Assembly (NCBI GenBank): GCA_027036655.1
Contig: JALWEC010000023.1
Location: forward strand, 1-5,674
Source of the DNA: Melioribacteraceae bacterium
Lineage (GTDB): Bacteria > Bacteroidota > Ignavibacteria > Ignavibacteriales > Melioribacteraceae
Length of the DNA: 5,674 nucleotides
Reading direction: 5' to 3'
Shown here piece after piece: positions 1-5,136 of this stretch. A program made the translations under genes and the position numbers. Numbering within the stretch: the first letter of the stretch is position 1; every line of letters begins with the position of its first letter. A model generated the notes under the pieces. The model searched no databases, had not been told where the DNA came from, and was given only the letters and a program-made list of their open reading frames with translations.

Positions 1-467
1 TATTAAACAAGGAGAAAAAAGAAAATGCCGAGGTTAGCATTACATTTGAGAACAGCATGAAAAACAACCTCGGAATTCCTCTTCCTGCGGGAAAGATACG
101 GCTCTTCAAAAAAGATAAAAATTCTCTCGAACTGATTGGCGAAGATTACATTAAGCACACTCCGAAAGATGAGAAGATTTCGTTGAAAGTCGGGAAAGCG
201 TTTGATGTGCTTGTTTCAATGACGAACACGAAAAGGGAAAGAATAACGAAACTCGTAACCGAGCTTACACGGGAAATTAAAATCGATAATCATAAAGATA
301 AAAAGATTGAAGTAGCGATTAATCAAATAATGCAGGGAGATTGGAAAATAATTTCCTCTAATTTTGATTACAAGAAAAAAAATTCAAAAAGCGTAAAATT
401 TATTATTCCCGTTAACGCCGATAACAGCGAAGTATTAAAGTTCACTGTTCGACTAAAAAGGGATTAA
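1..467 (+). CDS. DUF4139 domain-containing protein, C-terminal part (5' end outside window)
   Basis: The frame ending at TAA 465-467 is open back to base 3, so the gene begins before the window; the ATG at 57 is an internal methionine, with 18 sense codons ahead of it. The visible 154 residues match the C-terminal half of the DUF4139 family as I know it: a NNLGIPLPAGKIRLFKKD stretch, then GEDYIKHTPKDEKISLKVG followed by AFDV, then a DNHKD segment, then QGDWKI, and a final beta-rich end. This pattern is typical of a beta-sandwich domain. The family has no firmly assigned reaction; members are often secreted or envelope-associated, but the N-terminus that would carry a signal peptide is not visible. 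The next gene (LOG family) converges on it, so it ends its own transcription unit, with a hairpin and T-rich run just after the stop. Family call is confident; function is unknown. Confidence 0.85.
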   Translation, partial: LNKEKKENAEVSITFENSMKNNLGIPLPAGKIRLFKKDKNSLELIGEDYIKHTPKDEKISLKVGKAFDVLVSMTNTKRERITKLVTELTREIKIDNHKDKKIEVAINQIMQGDWKIISSNFDYKKKNSKSVKFIIPVNADNSEVLKFTVRLKRD

Positions 468-482
468 ACAGTAATACTATAT

Positions 483-511
483 CGGTTAAATTTTTAAACC
501 GGTTTATTTTT
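483..511 (+). terminator. Probable intrinsic terminator of the DUF4139 gene
   Basis: CGGTT (483-487) pairs with AACCG (497-501) across a 9-nt A/T loop and is followed by GTTTATTTTT. It lies 16 nt past the stop codon in the correct orientation. The stem is short (5 bp), so the call is moderate. Confidence 0.5.
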
Positions 512-559
512 GAATGAGTTTTCATTAATAGAAGGCTTTGCATAACCCAATAAAATGTC

Positions 560-592
560 ATTCTGAGTCCCGACAAAGTCGGGAAGAAGAAT
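560..592. repeat. Intergenic hairpin repeat with TCCCGAC/GTCGGGA core
   Basis: TCCCGAC (568-574) and GTCGGGA (578-584) form a 7-bp stem over an AAA loop. An outer ATTCT (560-564) / AGAAT (588-592) stem continues it across a symmetric 3x3 internal loop. The motif resembles a dispersed CATTCTGAG-hairpin-GAATCTC repeat that I recall from many bacterial genomes; that identification is from memory and unverified. Confidence 0.6.
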
Positions 593-600
593 CTCAAAAC

Positions 601-666
601 CGGTAATTATACCGAATTTAGAGATATTGAGGACGGCTTCCACCTTCGCAGTGGCAAACTCAATAT
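601..666. repeat. Cluster of further inverted repeats inside the element
   Basis: CGGTA (601-605) / TACCG (610-614) form a small hairpin. ATATTGAG (624-631) pairs with CTCAATAT (659-666), enclosing CCAC (640-643) / GTGG (651-654). Together with the preceding hairpin, the interval 560-666 could fold into consecutive stem-loops on either strand. Confidence 0.5.
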
Positions 667-677
667 AACAAATTAGA

Positions 678-699
678 GTTATGCAAAAGGTTTCTATGA
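678..699 (-). repeat. Additional inverted copy of the TTTGCATAAC end motif
   Basis: Read on the minus strand this is ATAGAAACC, then TTTTGCATAACTC, a close variant of both ends of the surrounding 525-905 element. With the left end at 525 it would define a smaller 175-bp inverted-end unit that contains all of the hairpins. Confidence 0.5.
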
Positions 700-901
700 T
701 CGGACTTAATGATTGGAGTAAAAAATATCTTTCAATTTTTCGAAATGGAAATGCATAAATATTTTTATTATAATTTCTTAACAAAAACTTGTGTCTCCGC
801 TTTTTGTATAAAAATTTAAGTTGTAATACTATATCTCAAATTTAATATTTATTCCCCTTTGGTATTTTGGTTTATCCGGATTTGGTTATGCAAAGGTTCT
901 A

Positions 902-1600
902 TTAAAAGTTCGGCTCGAATTCTTTTCCGCTGTGAAAACGGCAAATGATTTCTGCAACTTCCGCAGGATCGTCGGTGATGCTGAACAGATTCAAATCTTC
1001 CTCGTTAATGTAATTATCGGCAAGCGCCGAATTTTTGAGCCAGTCAATCAATCCTTCCCAGTAATATTTTCCCATTAATACGACAGGGGATTTTTTTGTT
1101 TTACCAGTTTGAATTAAGGTTAGAACTTCAAAGAGTTCGTCAATCGTTCCGAATCCGCCCGGCATAATCACAAAACCTTGAGCATATTTTGTGAGAAGAA
1201 CTTTTCGCACAAAAAAGTAGCGAAGTCGGAGAAGCTTATCCTTATCTATAAATTTATTTGAAGATGTTTCAAACGGAAGCTGAATATTTATTCCCGCCGA
1301 ACTTCCTCCGCCTTCCGAAGCGCCTTTGTTTGCCGCTTCCATAATTCCGGGACCGCCGCCGGTTGCGATTCCGAAACCTTTGTCCACCAAAGCTGCTGCG
1401 ACGTCTTCAGCCATTTTGTAGTAAGGGCTATCTTTCGGCGTGCGCGCCGAACCGAAAACCACAACCGTCGGCTGCAAATTGGATAAAACTTCAAATCCTT
1501 CCACAAACTCGGACATTATCTTAAAAACGCGCCAAACATCTTCATGCGGAGCTTTAAGTTTTTTCCCTTTTATCGAATCCTTTTTTTCACTGCAAGGCAT
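902..1600 (-). CDS. LOG-family (TIGR00730-type) nucleotide 5'-monophosphate phosphoribohydrolase-like protein
   Basis: This 232-residue protein has the Rossmann-like fold of the lysine decarboxylase-like/LOG family. Visible signatures, in order, are VVVFGSART (47-54), the nucleotide-site loop GGGPGIMEAANKGA (81-94), FFVRK with Arg132 and Lys133, and the hallmark PGGFGTIDE (147-155, family pattern PGGxGTxxE, whose Glu is catalytic in characterised members). Characterised relatives hydrolyse cytokinin riboside or other nucleoside 5'-monophosphates to the base and ribose 5-phosphate; old annotations as lysine decarboxylase are wrong for this family. The actual substrate here is unknown. The start at ATG 1600 is supported by AGGA eight bases upstream and by an N-terminal extension normal for the longer branch of the family. 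It sits downstream of, but separated by a terminator from, the 1756-2136 gene, and it ends inside a repeat end, with tandem stops TAA TAG. Confidence 0.9.
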   Translation of the reverse strand: MPCSEKKDSIKGKKLKAPHEDVWRVFKIMSEFVEGFEVLSNLQPTVVVFGSARTPKDSPYYKMAEDVAAALVDKGFGIATGGGPGIMEAANKGASEGGGSSAGINIQLPFETSSNKFIDKDKLLRLRYFFVRKVLLTKYAQGFVIMPGGFGTIDELFEVLTLIQTGKTKKSPVVLMGKYYWEGLIDWLKNSALADNYINEEDLNLFSITDDPAEVAEIICRFHSGKEFEPNF

Positions 1601-1646
1601 AAATTTTTTCCTGTTTCAATTATTTAATATAATAAAGAGTACGTAC

Positions 1647-1690
1647 AAAAAAAATCCGGCAAGTTATCTTTAACAAATAACTTAACCGGA
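1647..1690 (-). terminator. Intrinsic terminator after the 126-residue membrane protein gene
   Basis: On the minus strand, a TCCGG / CCGGA stem (1686-1690 with 1655-1659) is stacked on AAGTTAT / ATAACTT (1661-1667 with 1677-1683), followed immediately by eight T residues (A tract 1647-1654 on the plus strand). It is a classical strong terminator in the direction of the 1756-2136 gene. It implies that the LOG-family gene needs its own promoter within, or just overlapping, the 46 bp before its start. Confidence 0.8.
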
Positions 1691-1695
1691 AACTT

Positions 1696-1730
1696 GAGCA
1701 ATTTTTTTTTGCCGTTAAGTGCAATTGCTC
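1696..1730. repeat. Inverted repeat GAGCAATT / AATTGCTC
   Basis: The 8-bp arms (1696-1703 and 1723-1730) enclose a 19-nt loop containing a T run. It lies between the stop of the 1756-2136 gene and that gene's terminator. It could be a second transcript-end hairpin; no function is established. Confidence 0.35.
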
Positions 1731-1755
1731 GAACAGCTCATTGTCGAAATAAATT

Positions 1756-2136
1756 TTATTGATAAAATTCCAAAGATCTGTTTTCTATTACGGTGCTGTT
1801 CATAACCGGTCTTGAACCCGAGATACCGTTTTCTCGAACAGGTTTTATTACTGAGTAACGCGATACTCTGTTTCTCGCGGTTTCCTTTTCCCGTTGAGTT
1901 TTCAAGGCTCTTTTTCTTTGAGCTTCGGCAATTATCTCGCGGCGTTTAATATCTGCCAAAAACAGTTCCTTATTCATCATTATTTCTTTATTAACTTTAG
2001 ACTGATTATTTACTTGTTCGATTTTTTTTACAGGTTGTTTTCTGAAAAGATGAACAAAAAACGAAAGTCCTACAATTCCAAACAGAAAGAAGGAAAAGAA
2101 AAACAATGATTGATAAACAATATCTTCCAAACTCAT
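1756..2136 (-). CDS. Hypothetical small single-pass membrane protein with basic tail
   Basis: I do not recognise this 126-residue protein. Residues 9-31 form one hydrophobic, Phe-rich membrane segment (SLFFFSFFLFGIVGLSFF and beyond) followed at once by basic residues (FRKQPVKK). This predicts a short N-terminus outside and a cytoplasmic C-terminal region by the positive-inside rule. Residues 55-90 are rich in Lys/Arg/Glu and probably helical (KRREIIAEAQRKRALKTQRE); the last 35 residues look disordered. The start at ATG 2136 is supported by GGAG five bases upstream, and a good terminator follows the gene. It is a single-gene unit between the LOG-family gene and glnA, both on the same strand. 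The opposite-strand open frame at 1894-2109 has no comparable support. It could be a scaffold or membrane tether, but that would be a guess. Confidence 0.7.
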   Translation of the reverse strand: MSLEDIVYQSLFFFSFFLFGIVGLSFFVHLFRKQPVKKIEQVNNQSKVNKEIMMNKELFLADIKRREIIAEAQRKRALKTQREKETARNRVSRYSVIKPVRENGISGSRPVMNSTVIENRSLEFYQ

Positions 2137-2273
2137 AAATTCTCCAAAATTTATTTCTTTTGTCCGTGTAGCTTCAAATTACGAGCCAAAAAACATATTG
2201 AAAACTAATCAATTTTAGAGAAAGGGTTAATGCGCTAAGTCACATTTTGAGAATTAATCTTATAATGAAACAT

Positions 2274-2302
2274 AAAAAGCGGCAAAGTTATTCGCCGCTT
2301 TT
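2274..2302 (-). terminator. Intrinsic terminator of the lrp-type gene/glnA unit
   Basis: AAAAGCGGC (2275-2283) and GCCGCTTTT (2294-2302) form a 9-bp stem over a 10-nt loop. Read on the minus strand it ends in five T residues (2274-2278). It begins 25 bp after the glnA stop codon. Its near symmetry could make it work in both directions. Confidence 0.8.
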
Positions 2303-2326
2303 ATAATGGATTATATTTCGGATTAA

Positions 2327-3751
2327 CTAAACATCATAATATAGGGCAAATTCAAACGGATGCGGTTTTTGGGCAAGCTGTTTTACTTCTCTATCCATTT
2401 TATAAGCAATCCAAGTTTGGATTACATCTTCCGTGAAAACATTTCCTTTCAGAAGATAATCATGATCTTCGGCAAGAGCCTGTAGCGCGCCGGAAAGGGA
2501 ATCGGGAGTCGAGGGAACGTCCGCCAGTTCTTCGGGCGGTAAATCGTAAATATCTTTATCAAGCGGTTCTCCCGGGTCGATTTTGTTTAAAACGCCATCT
2601 AATCCCGCCATCAGCATTGCGGAGAAAGCAAGGTAGGGATTTGCCGAAGGATCGGGACAGCGGAATTCCATTCGTTTGGCTTTCGGGCTTGCCGAATACA
2701 TCGGGATTCTGATAGCGGCGCTTCTGTTTCTCTGTGAGTACGCCAAATTTACCGGCGCTTCAAAACCGGGCACAAGACGTTTGTACGAGTTTGTAGTCGG
2801 ATTTGTAAACGCTAGCAACGAAGCGGCGTGTTTTAAAATTCCGCCGATAAAATAAAGCGCCGTATCGCTTAATCCTGCGTAACCGTTTCCGGCAAAAAGG
2901 GGTTTGTTTTTCTTCCACAAACTTACGTGAACATGCATACCGCTTCCGTTGTCGCCGTCAACAGGCTTAGGCATATACGTTGCTGTTTTACCGTTTTTAT
3001 GAGCGGTGTTTTTTACGATATATTTAAACATCAGAAGCTGATCGGCTGATTTCAGCAAAGGCTGAAATTTCAAATCGATTTCACATTGCCCGCCGGTTGC
3101 AACTTCGTGATGCTGCGCTTCAACCTCGATTCCCAAATCCATTAAATTAACAACCATTTCATTTCGGATATCGTTCAGCGAATCGACGGGGGGAACCGGG
3201 AAATACCCTTCTTTGTGTCTCGGCTTATGGGCGAGATTCGGGCTTTCCTCTTTGCCGGAGTTCCAAATTCCCTCTTTTGAATCAATCGAGTAGTAAGATT
3301 CGTGCGCGTTGGAATCGAAACGGACATCGTCGAAAACAAAAAATTCCGCTTCGGGACCGAAATAAGCCGTATCCGCAATGCCGGTGGATTTTAAGTAAGC
3401 GTCGGCTTTCTGCGCAATGCTGCGCGGACAGCGGGAGTACTTCTCTTTTGTCGCCGGTTCGTGAACGTCGCAGATCATACTGATAGTCGGCTCTTTGATA
3501 AACGGGTCAACAAACATTGTGTCCGGATCGGGAATGATAAGCATGTCGCTTTCGGAGATATTTTTCCATCCTCGCAAAGATGAACCGTCAAAGCCGTATC
3601 CTTCGGAGAACGAAGAGTTTTTTAATTGAGATACCGGAACCGTAAAATGCTGCCACTGTCCGGGGAAGTCCATAAACTTTAAATCAATGAATTTGATTTT
3701 GTTTTTCTTAACAAAATCCAAAACTTTCTGGATTGATGCTTTTGCCGCCAT
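2327..3751 (-). CDS. glnA: Type I glutamine synthetase (glutamate--ammonia ligase), GSI-beta type
   Basis: This cytoplasmic dodecameric enzyme makes glutamine from glutamate, ammonia and ATP, the entry point of nitrogen assimilation. The 474 residues compare with 469 in E. coli. Visible signatures are [12 protein letters not shown] (51-62), metal ligands Glu134 and Glu136 in GPEAEFF, Glu216 and Glu224 in [20 protein letters not shown] (268-275, His273), NSYKRLVPG (321-329, Arg325), the Glu331 flap residue, NRSAAIRIP (342-350) and [15 protein letters not shown] (360-374). The stretch of about 40 residues around 148-187, ending GYFPVPPVD, is the beta-type insertion. IYDLPPEE (401-408) keeps Tyr402, equivalent to the adenylylated Tyr397 of E. 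coli, so covalent control is possible if an adenylyltransferase is encoded elsewhere. The start at ATG 3751 follows AAAGGAG with 5-nt spacing. It lies 14 bp after the Lrp-type gene and is probably co-transcribed with it. Confidence 0.97.
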   Translation of the reverse strand: MAAKASIQKVLDFVKKNKIKFIDLKFMDFPGQWQHFTVPVSQLKNSSFSEGYGFDGSSLRGWKNISESDMLIIPDPDTMFVDPFIKEPTISMICDVHEPATKEKYSRCPRSIAQKADAYLKSTGIADTAYFGPEAEFFVFDDVRFDSNAHESYYSIDSKEGIWNSGKEESPNLAHKPRHKEGYFPVPPVDSLNDIRNEMVVNLMDLGIEVEAQHHEVATGGQCEIDLKFQPLLKSADQLLMFKYIVKNTAHKNGKTATYMPKPVDGDNGSGMHVHVSLWKKNKPLFAGNGYAGLSDTALYFIGGILKHAASLLAFTNPTTNSYKRLVPGFEAPVNLAYSQRNRSAAIRIPMYSASPKAKRMEFRCPDPSANPYLAFSAMLMAGLDGVLNKIDPGEPLDKDIYDLPPEELADVPSTPDSLSGALQALAEDHDYLLKGNVFTEDVIQTWIAYKMDREVKQLAQKPHPFEFALYYDV

Positions 3752-3765
3752 GATTACTCCTTTTA

Positions 3766-4212
3766 TTATAATTTAATTTCCGTAGTTTCTTTTATAGAAG
3801 ACAAAACAAAGTTGGTTATTGTCCGCACTACTCCGGGCCACGATTGAATTTCGGCGAGAAGTTTTTCCAACTCCGATGTGTTTTTTACAAGCGCTTTCAA
3901 TATGTGAGAACCTTCTCCGAGAATTGAATGGCATTCCAAAATTCCATCGGTTTTTACGGCTTTCTTTTTCAGAGCCGCATAATTTTTTGAAGATTCCATT
4001 ACAACGATTATGAACGCCATTATATCGTAGTTAAAGGTTTTGCGATTTACCTTCGCGTAATATCCTTCGATAATTCCGGCGTCTTCAAGCTTTTTCATCC
4101 GTTCGCTTAACGCGGGCAGAGATAACCCGACCTTTTCGGCAATAATGTTTCTCTTGGCTCGCCCGTCTTTCTGAAGGATTTCGAGTATTTCTTTGTCTAT
4201 CTTGTCTGTCAT
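3766..4212 (-). CDS. Lrp/AsnC-family transcriptional regulator, upstream of and likely co-transcribed with glnA
   Basis: This 148-residue DNA-binding protein has the standard family layout. Residues 4-53 form a winged helix-turn-helix ([20 protein letters not shown], then [19 protein letters not shown], then AGIIEGY), with the recognition helix around 31-43. Residues 64-140 form the RAM effector-binding and oligomerisation domain ([48 protein letters not shown]). Family members bind amino acids and form dimers to octamers on AT-rich sites. In the RAM loop, the more usual Asp-Tyr after the conserved Gly is replaced by Ser-His (GEGSHIL, 99-105), which may bear on ligand choice. The gene is 14 bp ahead of glnA, so local control of glutamine synthetase, plus autoregulation, is the simplest inference. 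A 39-bp dyad 45 bp upstream of the start is a candidate operator. No Shine-Dalgarno sequence precedes ATG 4212, unlike the other gene starts here. Confidence 0.93.
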   Translation of the reverse strand: MTDKIDKEILEILQKDGRAKRNIIAEKVGLSLPALSERMKKLEDAGIIEGYYAKVNRKTFNYDIMAFIIVVMESSKNYAALKKKAVKTDGILECHSILGEGSHILKALVKNTSELEKLLAEIQSWPGVVRTITNFVLSSIKETTEIKL

Positions 4213-4248
4213 GTTAATTATTTAGTTTGTTGCGTAATTTTGATTTAA

Positions 4249-4276
4249 AAAATAAGGTAAATTTTATAAATTGCAA
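4249..4276 (-). promoter_or_regulatory. Weak candidate promoter for the lrp-type gene/glnA unit
   Basis: On the minus strand, TTGCAA (4276-4271) and TATTTT (4254-4249) are separated by 16 bp and overlap the dyad. In such AT-rich DNA, matches like this arise easily; the position, 36 bp before the start codon, is its main support. Confidence 0.3.
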
Positions 4277-4295
4277 AACAATTTTTAAAATTTAC
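4257..4295. promoter_or_regulatory. 39-bp AT-rich near-perfect dyad, candidate operator of the Lrp-type regulator
   Basis: The left arm GTAAATTTTATAAATTG (4257-4273) and the reverse complement of the right arm (4279-4295) match at 16 of 17 positions, with a CAAAA centre. Each arm is itself roughly palindromic and AT-rich, as Lrp/AsnC sites typically are, and the arm centres are about 22 bp apart, close to two helical turns. It lies 44 bp before the regulator's ATG, where a promoter is expected. The dyad is seen directly; its role as an operator is inferred. Confidence 0.55.
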
Positions 4296-4358
4296 TCGAA
4301 GTTATCATTAAAAAACTTGCTCATTAAGAAATTTCAGATAATTAACAATATATTGTAG

Positions 4359-4400
4359 CACAGTTTGCTTATCCCGCATTTTGCGGGAGGGCAAACTGTG
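4359..4400. repeat. Long two-tier hairpin
   Basis: An outer perfect 10-bp stem CACAGTTTGC / GCAAACTGTG (4359-4368 with 4391-4400) encloses an inner 7-bp stem TCCCGCA / TGCGGGA (4372-4378 with 4382-4388) over a TTT loop. The inner hairpin has the same size and ends as the TCCCGAC hairpin at 568-584, suggesting a shared repeat module. No T run follows directly, so it is not a standard terminator. Confidence 0.65.
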
Positions 4401-4413
4401 GATTGGTTACTTG

Positions 4414-4442
4414 TGTAAAAAAAGTAAATTTTACATTTTTTT
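4414..4442 (+). terminator. Weak AT-only terminator-like hairpin
   Basis: TGTAAAA (4414-4420) and TTTTACA (4429-4435) form a stem followed by seven T residues. There is no plus-strand gene upstream for it to end, so it may be chance or may end an unrecognised short transcript through the 4359-4400 hairpin. Confidence 0.25.
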
Positions 4443-4481
4443 GTTTTTTGTAGGAATAATGATTGGTAAGATAAGCCCAGC

Positions 4482-4536
4482 CCCGGACAAGCCGGAACCA
4501 AAAAAGGAAATAAGCTGAAAAGAATAATCTCTGAAA
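4482..4536 (+). repeat. 55-nt direct repeat, copy A
   Basis: It opens with CCCGGACAAGCCGGAA and closes with AATCTCTGAAA. Against copy B (4936-4990) it is identical at 45 of 55 positions with no gaps. The first 16 bases contain the small CCGG...CCGG palindrome that gives the repeat its GC-rich head. Confidence 0.7.
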
Positions 4537-4539
4537 GGA

Positions 4540-4694
4540 TTTTACTAACGAATGTTGGCGGAGTAAATCACAACGAAAGGACGTCGGGACAAGTTCGGAG
4601 GTTTTTCATTTCATCAGTTCTTAATAGCGATATTATTTCGGCGACTTTAAGAATGCCAATATTAGTAAAACTAGATTTTAACTTTTACTCTGCC
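4540..4694. repeat. Structured inverted-repeat region with competing stems
   Basis: TTTTACTAA (4540-4548) pairs with TTAGTAAAA (4662-4670), and TTGGC (4555-4559) with GCCAA (4655-4659). Inside these, TTCTTAA (4618-4624) pairs with TTAAGAA (4647-4653). A second pairing, GGCGGAGTAAA (4557-4567) with TTTACTCTGCC (4684-4694), has 11 bp including one G-T wobble and shares bases 4557-4559 with the first set. It may be the remains of a mobile repeat or a folded RNA; neither is shown. Confidence 0.4.
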
Positions 4695-4761
4695 GGGGCG
4701 GATTACGAATCGCGTCAACATATCTAAGAGGTTGTTCATCACATTATATCAAAGAGAAGTA

Positions 4762-4774
4762 ACTCCGTAGGAGT
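4762..4774 (+). repeat. CTCCGTAGGAG palindromic repeat, copy 1
   Basis: ACTCCGTAGGAGT is a 5-bp stem over a GTA loop. The outer base pair differs from copies 2 and 3 (A-T instead of G-C), a compensatory change that keeps the stem. It is followed by GTTAC, similar to the flank of copy 2. Confidence 0.65.
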
Positions 4775-4813
4775 GTTACCTTTGTAATAAATAAAGCGCG
4801 CCATTATCTGTTA

Positions 4814-4826
4814 GCTCCGTAGGAGC
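4814..4826 (+). repeat. CTCCGTAGGAG palindromic repeat, copy 2
   Basis: GCTCCGTAGGAGC is followed by GGCAC. It is in the same orientation as copy 1, 52 bp away. Confidence 0.7.
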
Positions 4827-4869
4827 GGCACTTCGATGCTTACGAGATAATCATTGTATTTTTTGTATC

Positions 4870-4882
4870 GCTCCTACGGAGC
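4870..4882 (-). repeat. CTCCGTAGGAG palindromic repeat, copy 3 (inverted)
   Basis: GCTCCTACGGAGC is the exact reverse complement of copy 2, 56 bp away. The two could also pair with each other as a 13-bp stem enclosing 43 bp. Confidence 0.7.
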
Positions 4883-4914
4883 AAGTACAAAGTCATATCG
4901 TCAATGTAATTATC

Positions 4915-4990
4915 AGAAAGTTTTGCATAACTCAACCCGGACAAGCCGGAATCAAAATTAGAAAAAGTCGGAAAAAAACAATCTCTGAAA
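4915..4990 (+). repeat. TTTGCATAAC end motif joined to 55-nt direct repeat, copy B
   Basis: AGAAAGTTTTGCATAACTC (4915-4933) is the fourth copy of the end motif found around 525-905. It runs directly into copy B of the 55-nt repeat (4936-4990). The minus-strand sequence entering from 905 shows the same order (TTTGCATAAC, then a CCGGATAA-type stretch, then AAAATACC), so end motif plus CCGGA-type head seems to be a recurring unit. Confidence 0.6.
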
Positions 4991-5136
4991 CCCTTATTAC
5001 CAAGGGACTTTGGAGCATTTGGAAAAATATTTTGCCACAGATAACACAAATTTCACTGATAGTGGACTAATGATAATTTTGAGATTAAATATTTCTCAAT
5101 AATATTCCAAGGATTTCTATTGTATGCGAAAATAAA

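Larger units (their letters stand above)
468..901. other. 434-bp non-coding gap between convergent genes, repeat-rich
   Basis: No convincing gene lies here. An open frame on the minus strand (494-784) reads straight through the repeat hairpins, lacks a ribosome-binding site and looks like a translated repeat. The gap contains the DUF4139 terminator, a pair of near-inverted ends (525-547 and 884-905), an extra inverted copy of the same end (678-699), three hairpins and a 13-bp direct repeat (471-483 and 823-835). Confidence 0.7.
525..905. repeat. Small MITE-like repeat element with near-inverted ends
   Basis: The left end begins TTAATAGAA, then GGC, then TTTGCATAACC (525-547). The right end, read on the minus strand from 905 to 884, begins TTAATAGAA, then CC, then TTTGCATAACC. 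The arms differ only in the two or three bases between the shared blocks. The 381-bp interval has no coding capacity, which fits a non-autonomous element or a composite of intergenic repeats. The right end overlaps the stop codon of the LOG-family gene. No transposase is present, and no clean target-site duplication is proven beyond the TTAA-like ends, so 'element' is an inference; the inverted ends are seen directly. Confidence 0.5.

Noticed and set aside
57..59. ATG as the start of the first gene
   Set aside because: The frame is open to the window edge and the upstream codons continue the DUF4139 pattern, so this is an internal methionine.
494..784. 96-codon minus-strand open frame
   Set aside because: It translates the hairpin repeats of the intergenic element, lacks a ribosome-binding site and matches no protein pattern I know.
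1440..1673. Plus-strand open frame opposite the LOG-family gene
   Set aside because: It overlaps the start of a strongly supported gene and continues into its upstream region; no ribosome-binding site or family signature.
1894..2109. Plus-strand open frame opposite the 126-residue gene
   Set aside because: The minus-strand frame is longer, has GGAG before its start and a matching terminator; this one has neither.
4459..4518. 19-codon plus-strand frame with AGGA-like sequence upstream
   Set aside because: Half of it is the conserved head of the 55-nt repeat, so the frame is probably accidental.
4762..4882. CRISPR array from the repeated CTCCGTAGGAG units
   Set aside because: Only three short palindromes, unequal orientation and no regular spacers; no cas gene.
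4840..5049. 69-codon minus-strand open frame
   Set aside because: It runs through repeat copy B and a GCTCCTACGGAGC palindrome; the low-complexity product reflects the repeats.
5036..5060. CACAGAT / CACAAAT / CACTGAT tandem repeat
   Set aside because: Too short and degenerate to call as its own feature; mentioned only in the gap description.
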